A stretch of 35,916 bases of DNA from 66-474 sp035249465 (GCA_035249465.1 DATFGL010000047.1:1-35916), one strand, 5' to 3'. Numbered from the stretch's first letter, positions 17,927 through 26,881 are shown. The notes: generated by a model not told the origin, from the letters alone. A program made the numbers and translations.

Positions 17927-19825
17927 ATGAAGTCGAAACTCCGTGTTGCATGTGCCGCCTTGCTCGCCGCGACGGCACTCCCCGCGCTGGCGCTGCAGCT
18001 TGGCGAAATCCAGGTCAAGTCCACCCTGAACCAGCCGCTGGTGGCGGCGATTCCGCTGCAGCCGAAAAACCTCACCGAACTCGAGGGCCTGACGGTGAGT
18101 TTGGCGCCGGCGCAGGATTTCGCGCGCGCCGGCCTGCAGGTCACGCCCACGGACCAGACGCTGCAATTCCACGTCGTCACCGACAACAACGGCCAGAAGC
18201 TGATCCTCGTCACCAGCACCCAGCCGATCACCGATCCATACCTTGATTTCCTGGTGCAGGTGAACACGCGCGAGGGCAAGCAGGTGCGCGAATTCGTGGT
18301 GCTGCTGAACCCGGTCATCGCTGCGCCCGCGCCCGCGGTGCAGGCGGCGCCCGTGCCCAGCGCGCCTTCCGCGAGCGCCGCCGTCACGCAACCGGCGGAG
18401 TTGCCGGCGCCTTCCCGGTTTCCGCAGCCGCAACCATCCGCGCCGCAACCGGGTGCGCAGGCGGCCCCCGTGGCGCAGAACAACGCACAGCCGACGGCGC
18501 CGCAGGCGCAACCGGCATCCCCGTCCGGCAAGATCGAGGTCCATCACGGCGATACGCTGTACCGGATCGCGAGCGGCATGGCCCATGGCTCGGACGTCAG
18601 CGTCGACCAGATGATGCTGGCGCTGAAGGCGGCCAACCCCGACGCGTTCTTCAGGAACAACATCAACAATCTCAAGGCCGGCGCGATCCTGCGGATCCCC
18701 ACGCGCGACCTCGTCGACCAGCGCAGCGCGGCCGCCGCGGCCGCCGAAGTGCACCGCCAGTACGAATCGTGGCGTGCCGCGAAGCCGCACCCGGCGACGG
18801 TGGTCGAAGGCACGGCGGCGCAGGCGGCGGCGAACGTCGCGCCCAAGTCCGGGAACGCGCCCCCGGCATCCGATCACCTGACGCTGGCACCGCCGACCGG
18901 CGAGGCGGGCGGCACCAACAACCGGCCGGGCGTCGCCGGTGGCACCGGCACGGCGACGGTGGCGGGCCTGCAACGGCAACTGCAGGCCGACCGCGACACC
19001 CTGGTCAGTCTGAACCAGTCCAATTCCGATCTGGAATCGCGCGTACGCAGCCTGCAGGACATCTCGGCCAAGAGCGACAAGCTGTTGAGCCTGAAGGATG
19101 CGACGATCGCGGAATTGCAGCACAAGCTGGGCGCGGTGCAATCCGGTGCGGCCATTGCGTCCGGCAAGGGTTCCGGAAAGATCAATGCAAGTGCGAAGAC
19201 GGCGGTCCCCGCGCCCGCCGCGGCGAAGAAGCCGGTCGCGAAACCCGTGGCGCCTTTCGCAACGCCCTGGTACATGCGTCCGCTGGCATGGGTCGTCGCG
19301 GGGCTGGCCGTCCTGTTCCTGATCGTGCTGGGTTTGTCGGGCCGCCGCCGCCCGGTGCCCGAAGCCCCGTCGCGCGGTCCGCTTGCCGACCCGGATGATG
19401 TATCGCCGCGCGCGGTGGGGCCATCCGCTGGCGAATCGGAAACGATCGTCGCAGAAGCCCCTGCCGAGGCAGCTCTCCATGATGTACATGCGCATCAGGC
19501 CGAAGCCGAAACCGCGACGGAAGAGGACCCATACGGTCTGACGGCCCTGCGTGAACCTGCGACCAAGGCCCCGCCGCCGATCGAGCCTTCGCCCGCACGC
19601 GAGATCCAACCCGCGGCGGACCTCACGGCTGCGTCGCCCGATGGGTTCGCGAGCGAGCCCGTGTACAGCGACGACCCCGTCGACACCAAGCTCGACCTCG
19701 CGCGCGCTTATCTGGACATGGGCGACCCGGTAGGTGCCCGCGCAATGCTGGAGGAAGTGCTCGAAGAGGGTACGCAGACGCAGAAGGACGCGGCCAAACG
19801 GTTGCTGGCCGACGCCGAGGCCTAG
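17927..19825 (+). CDS. fimV: FimV-type pilus assembly and polar organiser protein
   Basis: FimV family proteins bind peptidoglycan, help assemble the type IV pilus secretin and mark the cell pole. The 632-residue protein shows a signal peptide, the FimV N-terminal domain (LQLGEIQVKSTLNQPLVAAI), a Pro/Ala-rich stretch, a LysM-like domain at about 201-260 (KIEVHHGDTLYRIASGMA), a coiled coil at about 345-405, a membrane segment at about 447-470, and the short C-terminal FimV domain (PVDTKLDLARAYLDMGDPVGARAMLEEVL) ending the protein. It is smaller than P. aeruginosa FimV (919). The ATG at 17927 is chosen over a TTG at 17912. The stop codon lies in the left end of a MITE-like element (19824-20056), so the last codons could differ from those of the ancestor. 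Confidence 0.93.
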   Translation: MKSKLRVACAALLAATALPALALQLGEIQVKSTLNQPLVAAIPLQPKNLTELEGLTVSLAPAQDFARAGLQVTPTDQTLQFHVVTDNNGQKLILVTSTQPITDPYLDFLVQVNTREGKQVREFVVLLNPVIAAPAPAVQAAPVPSAPSASAAVTQPAELPAPSRFPQPQPSAPQPGAQAAPVAQNNAQPTAPQAQPASPSGKIEVHHGDTLYRIASGMAHGSDVSVDQMMLALKAANPDAFFRNNINNLKAGAILRIPTRDLVDQRSAAAAAAEVHRQYESWRAAKPHPATVVEGTAAQAAANVAPKSGNAPPASDHLTLAPPTGEAGGTNNRPGVAGGTGTATVAGLQRQLQADRDTLVSLNQSNSDLESRVRSLQDISAKSDKLLSLKDATIAELQHKLGAVQSGAAIASGKGSGKINASAKTAVPAPAAAKKPVAKPVAPFATPWYMRPLAWVVAGLAVLFLIVLGLSGRRRPVPEAPSRGPLADPDDVSPRAVGPSAGESETIVAEAPAEAALHDVHAHQAEAETATEEDPYGLTALREPATKAPPPIEPSPAREIQPAADLTAASPDGFASEPVYSDDPVDTKLDLARAYLDMGDPVGARAMLEEVLEEGTQTQKDAAKRLLADAEA

Positions 19826-20056
19826 GGCCTGTTGGCGCCGTGTCAGGCGGTCGCGTCGCCGGCTATTTGCTTGCAGGGCAAGGAAGAGTGAGGAAGATGT
19901 ATGTCGATACATCGACGAACGATGGCACAGCCATGCGGGCAAACAGTCCCGGCCCGGAGGGTTGTTCCGCGGCGGTCACCATCCAACGGCGCGCACCTCG
20001 TCTGGCAACCGCTGCGGAAACAACGCGGCTCGCTTGGCATGGTGTCAACAGGCCCT
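19824..20056. mobile_element. MITE-like element between fimV and truA
   Basis: The ends AGGGCCTGTTG (19824-19834) and CAACAGGCCCT (20046-20056) are perfect 11-bp terminal inverted repeats. Comparison continues inward: the next 15 bases agree at ten positions, and all five differences are transitions, as in an ageing repeat. The 233-bp interior has no credible gene and contains a palindrome GATGTAT/ATACATC (19896-19902/19907-19913). No target duplication is clear. Its left edge overlaps the last base pairs of fimV, including its TAG stop. It could instead be a long-armed terminator, but the size and the shared ends suggest a non-autonomous transposable element. Confidence 0.55.
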
Positions 20057-20066
20057 GATTGACGCG

Positions 20067-20834
20067 ATGCGCGTTGCGCTTGGTATCGAATACGACGGCA
20101 CCGATTTCTTCGGCTGGCAGCGCTTGGCCCATGGGCCAAGCGTGCAGGCTGAAGTCGAAGCGGCATTGTCGTTCGTGGCCGACCATCCCGTCGAGGTGAC
20201 GTGCGCGGGCCGCACCGATGCCGGCGTGCACGCGCGCTGCCAGGTGGTGCATTTCGACACGCATGCCGAGCGCGACCCCCGCGCATGGGTACTGGGTGCG
20301 ACCACGCGGCTGCCGCACGCGGTCGCGGTGCTGTGGGCGCGCGCGATGCCGGGTGATTTCCATGCGCGGTTTTCCGCGCGTGCAAGGCGCTATCGCTATG
20401 CAATCCTCAATCGCTCGATCCGTCCCGCGCTTGATGCGCGTTTCCTGGCATGGGAGCGCGTGCCGCTGGATGCCGGCGCGATGCACGCAGCGGCGCAGGC
20501 CCTGGTCGGTGAGCAGGATTTTTCATCGTTCCGTGCGGTGTCGTGCCAGGCCCGTCACGCGCGCCGCGATGTCACGTACATCGAAGTGCGGCGCGAGGAT
20601 GGTCAGGTGATCGTGGAGATCGAGGCCAACGCATTCCTGCACCACATGGTGCGCAACATCGTGGGCTCGCTGCTGGAAGTCGGGCGCGGCGAGCGTTCGG
20701 TCGGATGGATCGCGGAGTTGCTGGCAGCACGCGATCGCAGTGCGGCGGGCGTCACCGCGATGCCGCAGGGCCTGACGTTCGTCGGGCCACGCTATCCGGC
20801 ACAATGTCGGCTCCCATCCGACGTGACGGTTTAG
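20067..20834 (+). CDS. truA: tRNA pseudouridine(38-40) synthase
   Basis: TruA converts uridines 38-40 in the anticodon arm of many tRNAs to pseudouridine. The 255-residue protein has the N-terminal YDGTDFFGWQ motif, catalytic Asp51 in CAGRTDAGVHA, RYRYAILN and the C-terminal NAFLHHMVRNIVGSLLEVG. The ATG at 20067 gives the family start MRVALGIEYDG; GATTGAC before it offers no strong Shine-Dalgarno sequence, and the region just upstream belongs to the MITE-like element, which might have replaced the native leader. trpF follows after 34 bases. Confidence 0.96.
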   Translation: MRVALGIEYDGTDFFGWQRLAHGPSVQAEVEAALSFVADHPVEVTCAGRTDAGVHARCQVVHFDTHAERDPRAWVLGATTRLPHAVAVLWARAMPGDFHARFSARARRYRYAILNRSIRPALDARFLAWERVPLDAGAMHAAAQALVGEQDFSSFRAVSCQARHARRDVTYIEVRREDGQVIVEIEANAFLHHMVRNIVGSLLEVGRGERSVGWIAELLAARDRSAAGVTAMPQGLTFVGPRYPAQCRLPSDVTV

Positions 20835-20868
20835 GAACGCGCGTGCGCGCGACCGGATTGCGAAACTG

Positions 20869-21501
20869 ATGCGTACCCGCGTAAAAATTTGCGGCGTCAC
20901 CCGCGTCGAAGATGCATTGCTCGCGTGCGAGCTGGGTGCGGACGCGATCGGCATGGTGATGACGCCGACGAGCCCGCGCTGCGTGTCGATCGAACGTGCG
21001 CGCGAGATTTGCGACGCTTTGCCGGCGTTCGTGGATGCGGTGGTGCTGGTACACGATCTTTCCACCGAACAAGTGCGTGCGATCATCGAGGGTGTGCAGC
21101 CGGGTCTCGTGCAGTTCCACGGCAGCGAAGACGCCGGATTCTGTGAGCGCTTCGCTGGACGCTACATCAAGGCCATCGGCATGGATGGCGACATCGACGT
21201 GAGTGCCGTCGCGGCAGCGCACCCGCACGCGTCGGGGTTCGTGCTGGATGGCCATCCACCGGGCCAGCAGGGTGGGCGCGGCAAGGCTTTCGACTGGTCG
21301 CGCGTTCCGCGTGACCTTGGCCGGCCGATCATCCTCGCGGGCGGCTTGAATCCCGGCAACGTGCGCGAGGCGATCCGCGTGGTGCGGCCGTGGGCGGTGG
21401 ATCTCGCCAGCGGCGTGGAAGCGTCGCCCGGCATCAAGGATGTTGCGAAAATGCGTGCTTTTTTCGCGACGGTGCGCGCTACCGATGCGGAACTGCCATG
21501 A
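20869..21501 (+). CDS. trpF: phosphoribosylanthranilate isomerase
   Basis: TrpF catalyses the third step of tryptophan synthesis, an Amadori isomerisation. The 210-residue (beta/alpha)8 protein has the general base Cys8 in VKICGVTR, the general acid D127 in FVLDGHPPG, the LVQFHGSE strand and the phosphate-binding ILAGGLNPGNV. The usual GGTG before FDW reads GGRGKAFDW. trpB and trpA, which often follow, are not in the window: a Cupin_8 gene overlaps the trpF stop by four bases instead. Confidence 0.96.
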   Translation: MRTRVKICGVTRVEDALLACELGADAIGMVMTPTSPRCVSIERAREICDALPAFVDAVVLVHDLSTEQVRAIIEGVQPGLVQFHGSEDAGFCERFAGRYIKAIGMDGDIDVSAVAAAHPHASGFVLDGHPPGQQGGRGKAFDWSRVPRDLGRPIILAGGLNPGNVREAIRVVRPWAVDLASGVEASPGIKDVAKMRAFFATVRATDAELP

Positions 21502-22517
21502 ACCCCGCCAGCGTGCCGCCTCCAGCAGCGATCGAGGAATGCGGTCCGCACGATTTCGATCTGGCCGCCGTGGTCGCGCACGGCAAACCGCTGGTGATTC
21601 GTGGCCTGGTGCGCGACTGGCCGATCGTGAAACTGGCGCGGCAATCCGACACCGCCTTCGCACAGCGGCTGGTGGAACTGGACAACGGCGCCGACGTGAC
21701 AACCCTGCTGATTGCGCCGGACGCTGAAGGCATCATCGGCTACACCTCCGACCTCGGCGACTTCAACTACCAGCATTTCAAGGTGCCGGTCACCCTCGGC
21801 CTGCAGCGGCTGGCGGGCTACAGCCAGCGCGCGCACGCGCCGGGGCTGGTGATCCAGAGCGTACCGATCCGCGAATGCCTGCCGGGGTTGCTGGCAGACC
21901 ACAGGCTTCCATTCCTCGATCCGCGCATCGAGCCGCGCCTGTGGATGGGCAACCGCACGGTCACGCCCACGCATTTCGATTCGCAGCAGAACATCGCCTG
22001 CGTGGTGTGCGGCACGCGCCGCTTCACGCTGTTTCCGCCCGATCAGCTGCCGAACCTTTACGTAGGTCCGCTCGACTACGCGCCCACCGGTGCGGCGATC
22101 AGCATGGCGCGTCTGGATCGCCCGGGCGATCCGCGCTATCCGCGCCTGAAGCTCGCGTTGGCAACGGCGCTGGCAGCCGAACTGGACGAGGGCGATGCCA
22201 TCTACATTCCGCCACTGTGGTGGCACCATGTCGAATCGCTGGAACAGCTCAACGCGCTGGTGAACTATTGGTGGAATCCGGTGGACGTGCCGGGTTACGT
22301 CAGCGGGCACGCGCGCGCGGCGTTGTTCCATTGCCTGCTCGCGTTTCGCGCGCTGCCGGCCGCCGAACGCGCGGCGTGGCGCAACCTGCTGGATTACTAC
22401 GTGTTCGGTGACGAGCATGCGTTCGCGCACATCCCGGAACAGCACCGCGGCGTGCTCGGTCCGCTCACGCGCGAGACCATGGAACAGTTGAAGCAATTGG
22501 CACGCAGCAATCTCTGA
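21498..22517 (+). CDS. Cupin_8/JmjC-like 2-oxoglutarate oxygenase-family protein
   Basis: The 339-residue cytosolic protein belongs to the cupin-like JmjC group. It shows GKPLVIRGLVRDWP near the start, the iron-binding pair H159-x-D161 (TPTHFDSQQN), GTRRFTLFPPDQ, and EGDAIYIPPLWWHHVESL with the third ligand H243; all three metal ligands are therefore present. Relatives include asparaginyl and histidyl hydroxylases and uncharacterised genes in TonB-linked sugar loci. The substrate is unknown. The ATG overlaps the trpF stop (ATGA), so it is probably translated with trpF. It may act on a protein; nothing in the sequence ties it to tryptophan synthesis. Confidence 0.88.
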   Translation: MNPASVPPPAAIEECGPHDFDLAAVVAHGKPLVIRGLVRDWPIVKLARQSDTAFAQRLVELDNGADVTTLLIAPDAEGIIGYTSDLGDFNYQHFKVPVTLGLQRLAGYSQRAHAPGLVIQSVPIRECLPGLLADHRLPFLDPRIEPRLWMGNRTVTPTHFDSQQNIACVVCGTRRFTLFPPDQLPNLYVGPLDYAPTGAAISMARLDRPGDPRYPRLKLALATALAAELDEGDAIYIPPLWWHHVESLEQLNALVNYWWNPVDVPGYVSGHARAALFHCLLAFRALPAAERAAWRNLLDYYVFGDEHAFAHIPEQHRGVLGPLTRETMEQLKQLARSNL

Positions 22518-22537
22518 GCGGGCCGCGCGCGGCCCGC
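22518..22537. terminator. 20-bp perfect palindrome after the cupin gene
   Basis: GCGGGCCGCG is followed by its exact reverse complement, beginning one base after the cupin stop. It has no T-tract. It sits between convergent genes (cupin and the sugar symporter), so a role in ending the truA-trpF-cupin transcript is likely but unproven. Confidence 0.45.
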
Positions 22538-22625
22538 AGCACGGACGAACCACGACGGCTGAATTCCCGAAGCCGCGGATGCATCGCGGACGATGGCTTG
22601 TCGGGCGCGCCATTCGCCCGGCGTC

Positions 22626-24014
22626 TCATGCACCGATGTTGCGCAACCGTTCGCCGTCCATCAACTTGCGTTCGATCTGTTCCAGCGTGACGCCCTTGGT
22701 CTCGGGCACCAGCGCCCAGGTGAACAGCAGGAACGCCGCGTTGAAGGCGGCATACAGCCAGAACGTGTTGGCCCTGCCGAAGTTGTTGAGCAGGGTCAGG
22801 AAGGTGAGGGTGACGATGCCGGTGAGGACCCAATTGGTTACCGTGGACACGCCGATCCCGAAGTCGCGCCCCTTGAGCGGCTGGATCTCCGAGCACAGCG
22901 TCCACACCAGCGGCCCGGCGGAGCACGCGAAGCCGACCACGAACAGCAGCAGCATCGCGATTGCGAGCAGGCGTTCGGGTTGGGTGGCCATGCCCATGTG
23001 CATCAGCCAGCCGACTACACCCAACCCGATCGCCATCACCACGAAGCCCGCATACAGGATGGGCTTGCGGCCGGCTTTGTCGACGAAGCCGATCGCGATG
23101 AAGGTGGCCAGCACGTTGGTGAGGCCGACGATCGCCGTGAACCACATTTGCGCGCTGGTGGCGTAGCCCATGTCGGCGAAGATGCGCGGCGCGTAGTACA
23201 TCACCACGTTGATCCCGGTCAGTTGCTGAACCACCTGCAGTGCGATGCCGAGGCCGACGGAGCGGCGGAAATTGCGGTTCTGCAGGAACAGCAGCCAACC
23301 CTGCTGCGGCGTACGCAGCTGTTCCTTGATGTCGGCGACTTCGCTGCGGACCGTGTCGGGATCGCCGCGCAGCTTTTCCAGTACCGCGTGCGCGTCAGCG
23401 TCGCGTTGCTTGAGCACCAGCCAGCGCGGGCTTTCCGGCAGCCTCAACACGCCCAGCAGGAACAGTGCACCGGGAATCGCGATGACGCCCAGCATCCAGC
23501 GCCAGCTTTCGATGTAGCTGAAGCCGGTGTCGGACAGGAAGGCCACGAAGATGCCGATGGTGATCATCAACTGGTAGGTCGAGATCATCGCGCCGCGCCG
23601 GTCGGGAGGCGCGATTTCGGCGAGGTACAACGGCGCCGTGAATGCCGCGATGCCGATCGCGAGACCCAGCACGAAGCGGGCGCCGATCAGTGCATCGGGC
23701 GACCATGCCGCCGCGCAAAACAGGGAGCCGATCACGAACAGGCTGCCGCTGAACACCAGCGAACGCTTGCGTCCGGAATGCTTCGAAAGCCACGCCGCCA
23801 GCGCGGCGCCGGCCGCGGCGCCGATCGTCATGCTGCTGACGATACGTTCGATCGCGGCATCGCTGGCGGCGAATTCGCGCTGGATGAATTGCTGTGCGCC
23901 GGAAATCACCCCGACGTCCAGGCCGAACATCAGCCCCGCGAGGGCGGCAAGGATGGCGACGAAGGCGGCGTGGCGACGTGCGTGTCCGGTGGCGGTCGTG
24001 GCGATCGTGTTCAT
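22626..24014 (-). CDS. sugar:proton symporter, MFS sugar porter family (GalP-like)
   Basis: The 462-residue inner-membrane protein has 12 predicted helices and closely resembles E. coli GalP in layout and sequence: AALAGLMFGLDVGVISGA in helix 1, SGRKRS in the 2-3 loop, PLYLAEIAPPDRRGAMIS, PESPRWLV, LQVVQQLTGINVVMYYAP in helix 7, GRKPILYAGF, SEIQPLKGRDFGI and VPETKGVTLEQIE. GalP moves galactose and glucose with protons. Here it is the last gene of a lacI-trehalase-symporter unit, which points to import of glucose released in the periplasm; uptake of the disaccharide itself is possible too. The 68-base gap before it has no obvious promoter. Confidence 0.92.
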   Translation of the reverse strand: MNTIATTATGHARRHAAFVAILAALAGLMFGLDVGVISGAQQFIQREFAASDAAIERIVSSMTIGAAAGAALAAWLSKHSGRKRSLVFSGSLFVIGSLFCAAAWSPDALIGARFVLGLAIGIAAFTAPLYLAEIAPPDRRGAMISTYQLMITIGIFVAFLSDTGFSYIESWRWMLGVIAIPGALFLLGVLRLPESPRWLVLKQRDADAHAVLEKLRGDPDTVRSEVADIKEQLRTPQQGWLLFLQNRNFRRSVGLGIALQVVQQLTGINVVMYYAPRIFADMGYATSAQMWFTAIVGLTNVLATFIAIGFVDKAGRKPILYAGFVVMAIGLGVVGWLMHMGMATQPERLLAIAMLLLFVVGFACSAGPLVWTLCSEIQPLKGRDFGIGVSTVTNWVLTGIVTLTFLTLLNNFGRANTFWLYAAFNAAFLLFTWALVPETKGVTLEQIERKLMDGERLRNIGA

Positions 24015-24082
24015 CGGAACGTGATCCTCGTGCTGGTGCAGGGGGAGTGGTTGTTTCGCTGCGAGTCGTCAGGAGATGCGTG

Positions 24083-25753
24083 TCAATGCGCGGCGGCGCG
24101 TTTTGCGGATACGGCATCGCAGCCGCCATCGGCCGCGGTGAGGTTGCGCATCTTGAGGTACACGCCGTTGGTCCAGCCGAAGCCGATCACGTTGGTCTTG
24201 TAACCCGCGGTGATCTTCACGTCCGCGTTGCCGAGCACCATGTTGTACTTCTCGCGGATGGTGCCGTCCTTGGCGAGACTGCGATCGACCGTGCCGGTGA
24301 ACTTGCAAGAAATCCGCGTGGCATCGGCCTTGAATCCATAGTCGTCGAGACCCTTGGCGGCGATCCAGTTGGTCGGCGCCCACCCGAACGGCGCGTCCCA
24401 TTGCGCGCCGGTCTCGCGCGTGCTCATCGCGAGGCCGCCGCGATGTTCAAACAGCTTGAGTTGTTTCGTCAGTGCGTCGGCCTGCTGCTTCGAGGCGGCG
24501 CCCGCCCACAACGGGTAGAACATCGTCAGGTACGGATCGGTCGAAGCCTTGCCCGCCACGAAGTCCCAATCCATGTAGCGGCCTTGGTCCGGGTGCCACA
24601 GGTATTTGTCCATTGCCTTGCGGCGGGCTCCGGCGGCCGCGGCCCAGCGTTCGGCGTCGGCAGTCTTTCCAAGCTGCTTCGCGAAATCCTCGAGGTCGCG
24701 TTCGTAGCGATACAGCAGGCTGTTCAGACCCACACCCGCGTAGTGATGGGTAGAGCCGCCCCACGGCCCGAAATGGAAGTCGGTGTCGAAACCGGATTCG
24801 CGCATCGCGCGGTCGCCGAGGTAGTAGTCGGCGGTGAGGCGGTAGCCGCCCAGCCAGTCGCCCGCGCAGATCTTCGATCGGGTGATGTCACAGCTCGTGA
24901 CTTTCAGCGCGGCGGCCTGGGTGGCATCCGGATGTTGCGGGGCCTTGATGAGATAACCCGGGTCCCGTGAGGGATGCGCGAGCAGCCAGCGGATCACGCC
25001 GATGTAATAATCGCTGTCCGGCATTTCGATGACCGGCCCGTGGCCGAAGTCGAAATAGCGGGACAGGCCGGTGTTGCCTGCGAGGTGTTGCTTGCGTGTC
25101 CAGATGTCGTGGTTGCGCACGGCCAGTGGATAGGCCTTTTCCAGCCAGGCGCGTTTCGCGGCAGCACCATGAAAGGTCGCCGGATCGCCCATCACTGCGG
25201 TCATCATTGCCGTCAACAGCGGTGGCTGCGAACGCGTGAGGTAATAGGTGCGGTTTGCGTTGAGTACGCCGCCATAGTATTCGACTTCGTACAGGGCGTT
25301 GTCGACCATGTCCAGCGCCAGCGATTCGCGATGGTCGGCGACGAGGCCAAGCACGATGAAGTAGCTGTCCCAGCCGTACATCTCGTTGAAGAAACCGCCA
25401 GGCACCACGTACGGATGCGGGAGATAAAGCAACCCCTGCGCGGGCAGCTTGGCAGGATCGACGTCACCCAGCTCGTGAATCGGAGCAGGCAGGTTATCCA
25501 CCCTCACGCCGCAACGTTTGGCGCTTTGCACCAGCGAAGCCGGAGCCTTCACGCCTGCGGGCAGGTAGATCACCGAGCGAGATGGCACCTTGGGGTCGAC
25601 CAGAGCCCGGCACTCCTTCACGGAGCGGGTGAGAGTGCTCCACGCGTGGTCGATGTAGCTGCTGGTCCGGGCCAGGTCCGGTGTCGTCGCCAAGGCAGTG
25701 GCAGCGACGAGGGCTGCGCAGGCGAAAGTGACGAAACGCGAGCGAACTTTCAT
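24083..25753 (-). CDS. treA: periplasmic trehalase, GH37 family
   Basis: GH37 trehalases split trehalose into two glucoses with inversion. The 556-residue protein has a signal peptide ending near ATALA, family signature 1 PGGFFNEMYGWDSYF (118-132), signature 2 QWDAPFGWAP (451-460), and the two catalytic positions: acid D323 in ESGFD and base E501 in REKYN, equivalent to E. coli D312 and E496. The usual ESGWD-S-S-R reads ESGFD-T-D, and the segment after it (about 324-345) differs from E. coli, so the sugar-binding end may be altered. An SCDITRSKICAGDW stretch (287-300) could form a disulfide. It lies 30 bases after lacI and 68 before the symporter. Confidence 0.88.
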   Translation of the reverse strand: MKVRSRFVTFACAALVAATALATTPDLARTSSYIDHAWSTLTRSVKECRALVDPKVPSRSVIYLPAGVKAPASLVQSAKRCGVRVDNLPAPIHELGDVDPAKLPAQGLLYLPHPYVVPGGFFNEMYGWDSYFIVLGLVADHRESLALDMVDNALYEVEYYGGVLNANRTYYLTRSQPPLLTAMMTAVMGDPATFHGAAAKRAWLEKAYPLAVRNHDIWTRKQHLAGNTGLSRYFDFGHGPVIEMPDSDYYIGVIRWLLAHPSRDPGYLIKAPQHPDATQAAALKVTSCDITRSKICAGDWLGGYRLTADYYLGDRAMRESGFDTDFHFGPWGGSTHHYAGVGLNSLLYRYERDLEDFAKQLGKTADAERWAAAAGARRKAMDKYLWHPDQGRYMDWDFVAGKASTDPYLTMFYPLWAGAASKQQADALTKQLKLFEHRGGLAMSTRETGAQWDAPFGWAPTNWIAAKGLDDYGFKADATRISCKFTGTVDRSLAKDGTIREKYNMVLGNADVKITAGYKTNVIGFGWTNGVYLKMRNLTAADGGCDAVSAKRAAAH

Positions 25754-25783
25754 GGCGAGTTCCTCTGACTGCTGGCTTGTTTG

Positions 25784-26824
25784 CTACCGCCGTTTGCGTT
25801 GGTGTCGTTTCGGGCGTGGCGGGGCGGTCGAGCCGCGCACCACCAGCTCGGGAGTGAAGCCCTCGTTCCCGACGTCATTGCCGTTGATCCGTGAGATCAA
25901 CATGCGGGTGGCGTGCTCGACGATGACATCGGCACGTTGTCGCGCCGTGGTGAGCGGCGGCCACGAATGGCGCGAAAACGGACTGTCCTCGAATCCGGCG
26001 ATCGAGACATCGTAGGGCACGTGCAGGCCGGCGGCCTGCGCAGCGGCCAGCGCGCCGGCCGCGATCTCGTCGTTGCACCCGAAAATCGCTGTGGGCGGTT
26101 CGGCCAGATCGAACAGGCGCCGCGCGCCGCGAAAACCGTCATCGAACACGTAGTCACCGGCGATCATCAATTCCTTGCGCAATGGGACGCCGTAGTGCTG
26201 CAGGGCATCCTTGTAGCCCCTGAGCCGCTCGGCGCTGGCGTGATGATGCTTGCCGCCCTGCAGGAACCCGATGTGGACGTGACCAAGTTGCAGCAGGTGG
26301 CTGACGATGGCGTACGCCGCGTCGCGGTCGTCGACATAAACGCACGGAAATTCGTCATCGGGATTCTCCGCGGCGGAAAGGATGCGGACGAACGGAATGT
26401 CGTACGCCGCCAGTTTGCGCAAGGACGTCGCGCGTTCCGAAACCGGCGTGGTAAGCACCAGTCCGGATAGACGGGAACGGTGCACGAAATTGCGCAAATC
26501 CTCGGCCAGTGCGGGCGACCGGGAATTGCAGGGCCGGATTTGCAACCCGAAATTCAGGGCGTCGCACGCAGTGAGCGCGCCTTGCTGCATCGCGATGATG
26601 TAGTAGGCGTTAGGGTTGTCGTATATCAGGCCGACTGCGTACGCGTGCGCACCGCTCAGGCCACGCGCGAGCAAGTTGGGGCGATAACCGAGTTGCTCGA
26701 TTGCGCGCAACACGCGCTCTCGCGTCTGCGGGCGCACCGAACGCTCGCCGTTGACGACGCGCGATACCGTTTTCGCGGAGACGCCAGCCTTGCTTGCGAC
26801 GTCGTCGAGTGTTGCGGGCTCCAC
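25784..26824 (-). CDS. LacI-family transcriptional regulator of the alpha-glucoside locus
   Basis: The 346-residue protein has an N-terminal LacI helix-turn-helix (TLDDVASKAGVSAKTVSRVV, then hinge RPNLLARGLSG) and a periplasmic-binding-protein-like sensor domain (SGLVLTTPVSE, VYVDDRDAAY, IAGFEDSPFSRHSWPPLTT). The start is a GTG at 26824 with AGAGGGG about seven bases upstream; other starts would cut the DNA-binding domain. It opens the lacI-treA-symporter unit and is divergent from the TonB receptor gene. Two AGCGCT-centred operators between them (26868-26881, 27069-27082) are its likely sites, so it probably represses itself and the receptor until a sugar is bound. The C-terminal tail PRPKRHQRKRR is strongly basic. 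Confidence 0.93.
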   Translation of the reverse strand: MEPATLDDVASKAGVSAKTVSRVVNGERSVRPQTRERVLRAIEQLGYRPNLLARGLSGAHAYAVGLIYDNPNAYYIIAMQQGALTACDALNFGLQIRPCNSRSPALAEDLRNFVHRSRLSGLVLTTPVSERATSLRKLAAYDIPFVRILSAAENPDDEFPCVYVDDRDAAYAIVSHLLQLGHVHIGFLQGGKHHHASAERLRGYKDALQHYGVPLRKELMIAGDYVFDDGFRGARRLFDLAEPPTAIFGCNDEIAAGALAAAQAAGLHVPYDVSIAGFEDSPFSRHSWPPLTTARQRADVIVEHATRMLISRINGNDVGNEGFTPELVVRGSTAPPRPKRHQRKRR

Positions 26825-26867
26825 CGTGTGCCCCTCTACCCAAGCGGTGCGTGGTACGACAACCTGA

Positions 26868-26881
26868 TGTCAGCGCTGTCA
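26868..26881. promoter_or_regulatory. LacI-type operator 1
   Basis: TGTCAGCGCTGTCA is a near-perfect palindrome (one mismatched pair) with the central CG typical of LacI-family sites. It is 44 bases upstream of the lacI start, where its promoter should lie. Its inner ten bases are shared with operator 2. The wider gap 26825-27453 holds this site, operator 2, and the palindrome at 27150-27173; I see no gene in it. Confidence 0.7.

Noticed and set aside
17873..19942. Long open minus-strand frame opposite fimV
   Set aside because: It mirrors the repetitive Ala/Pro-rich fimV codons; no domain is visible in it.
19840..20058. Short open frame inside the MITE-like element
   Set aside because: It fills almost the whole element, has no ribosome site and no recognisable motif; probably chance.
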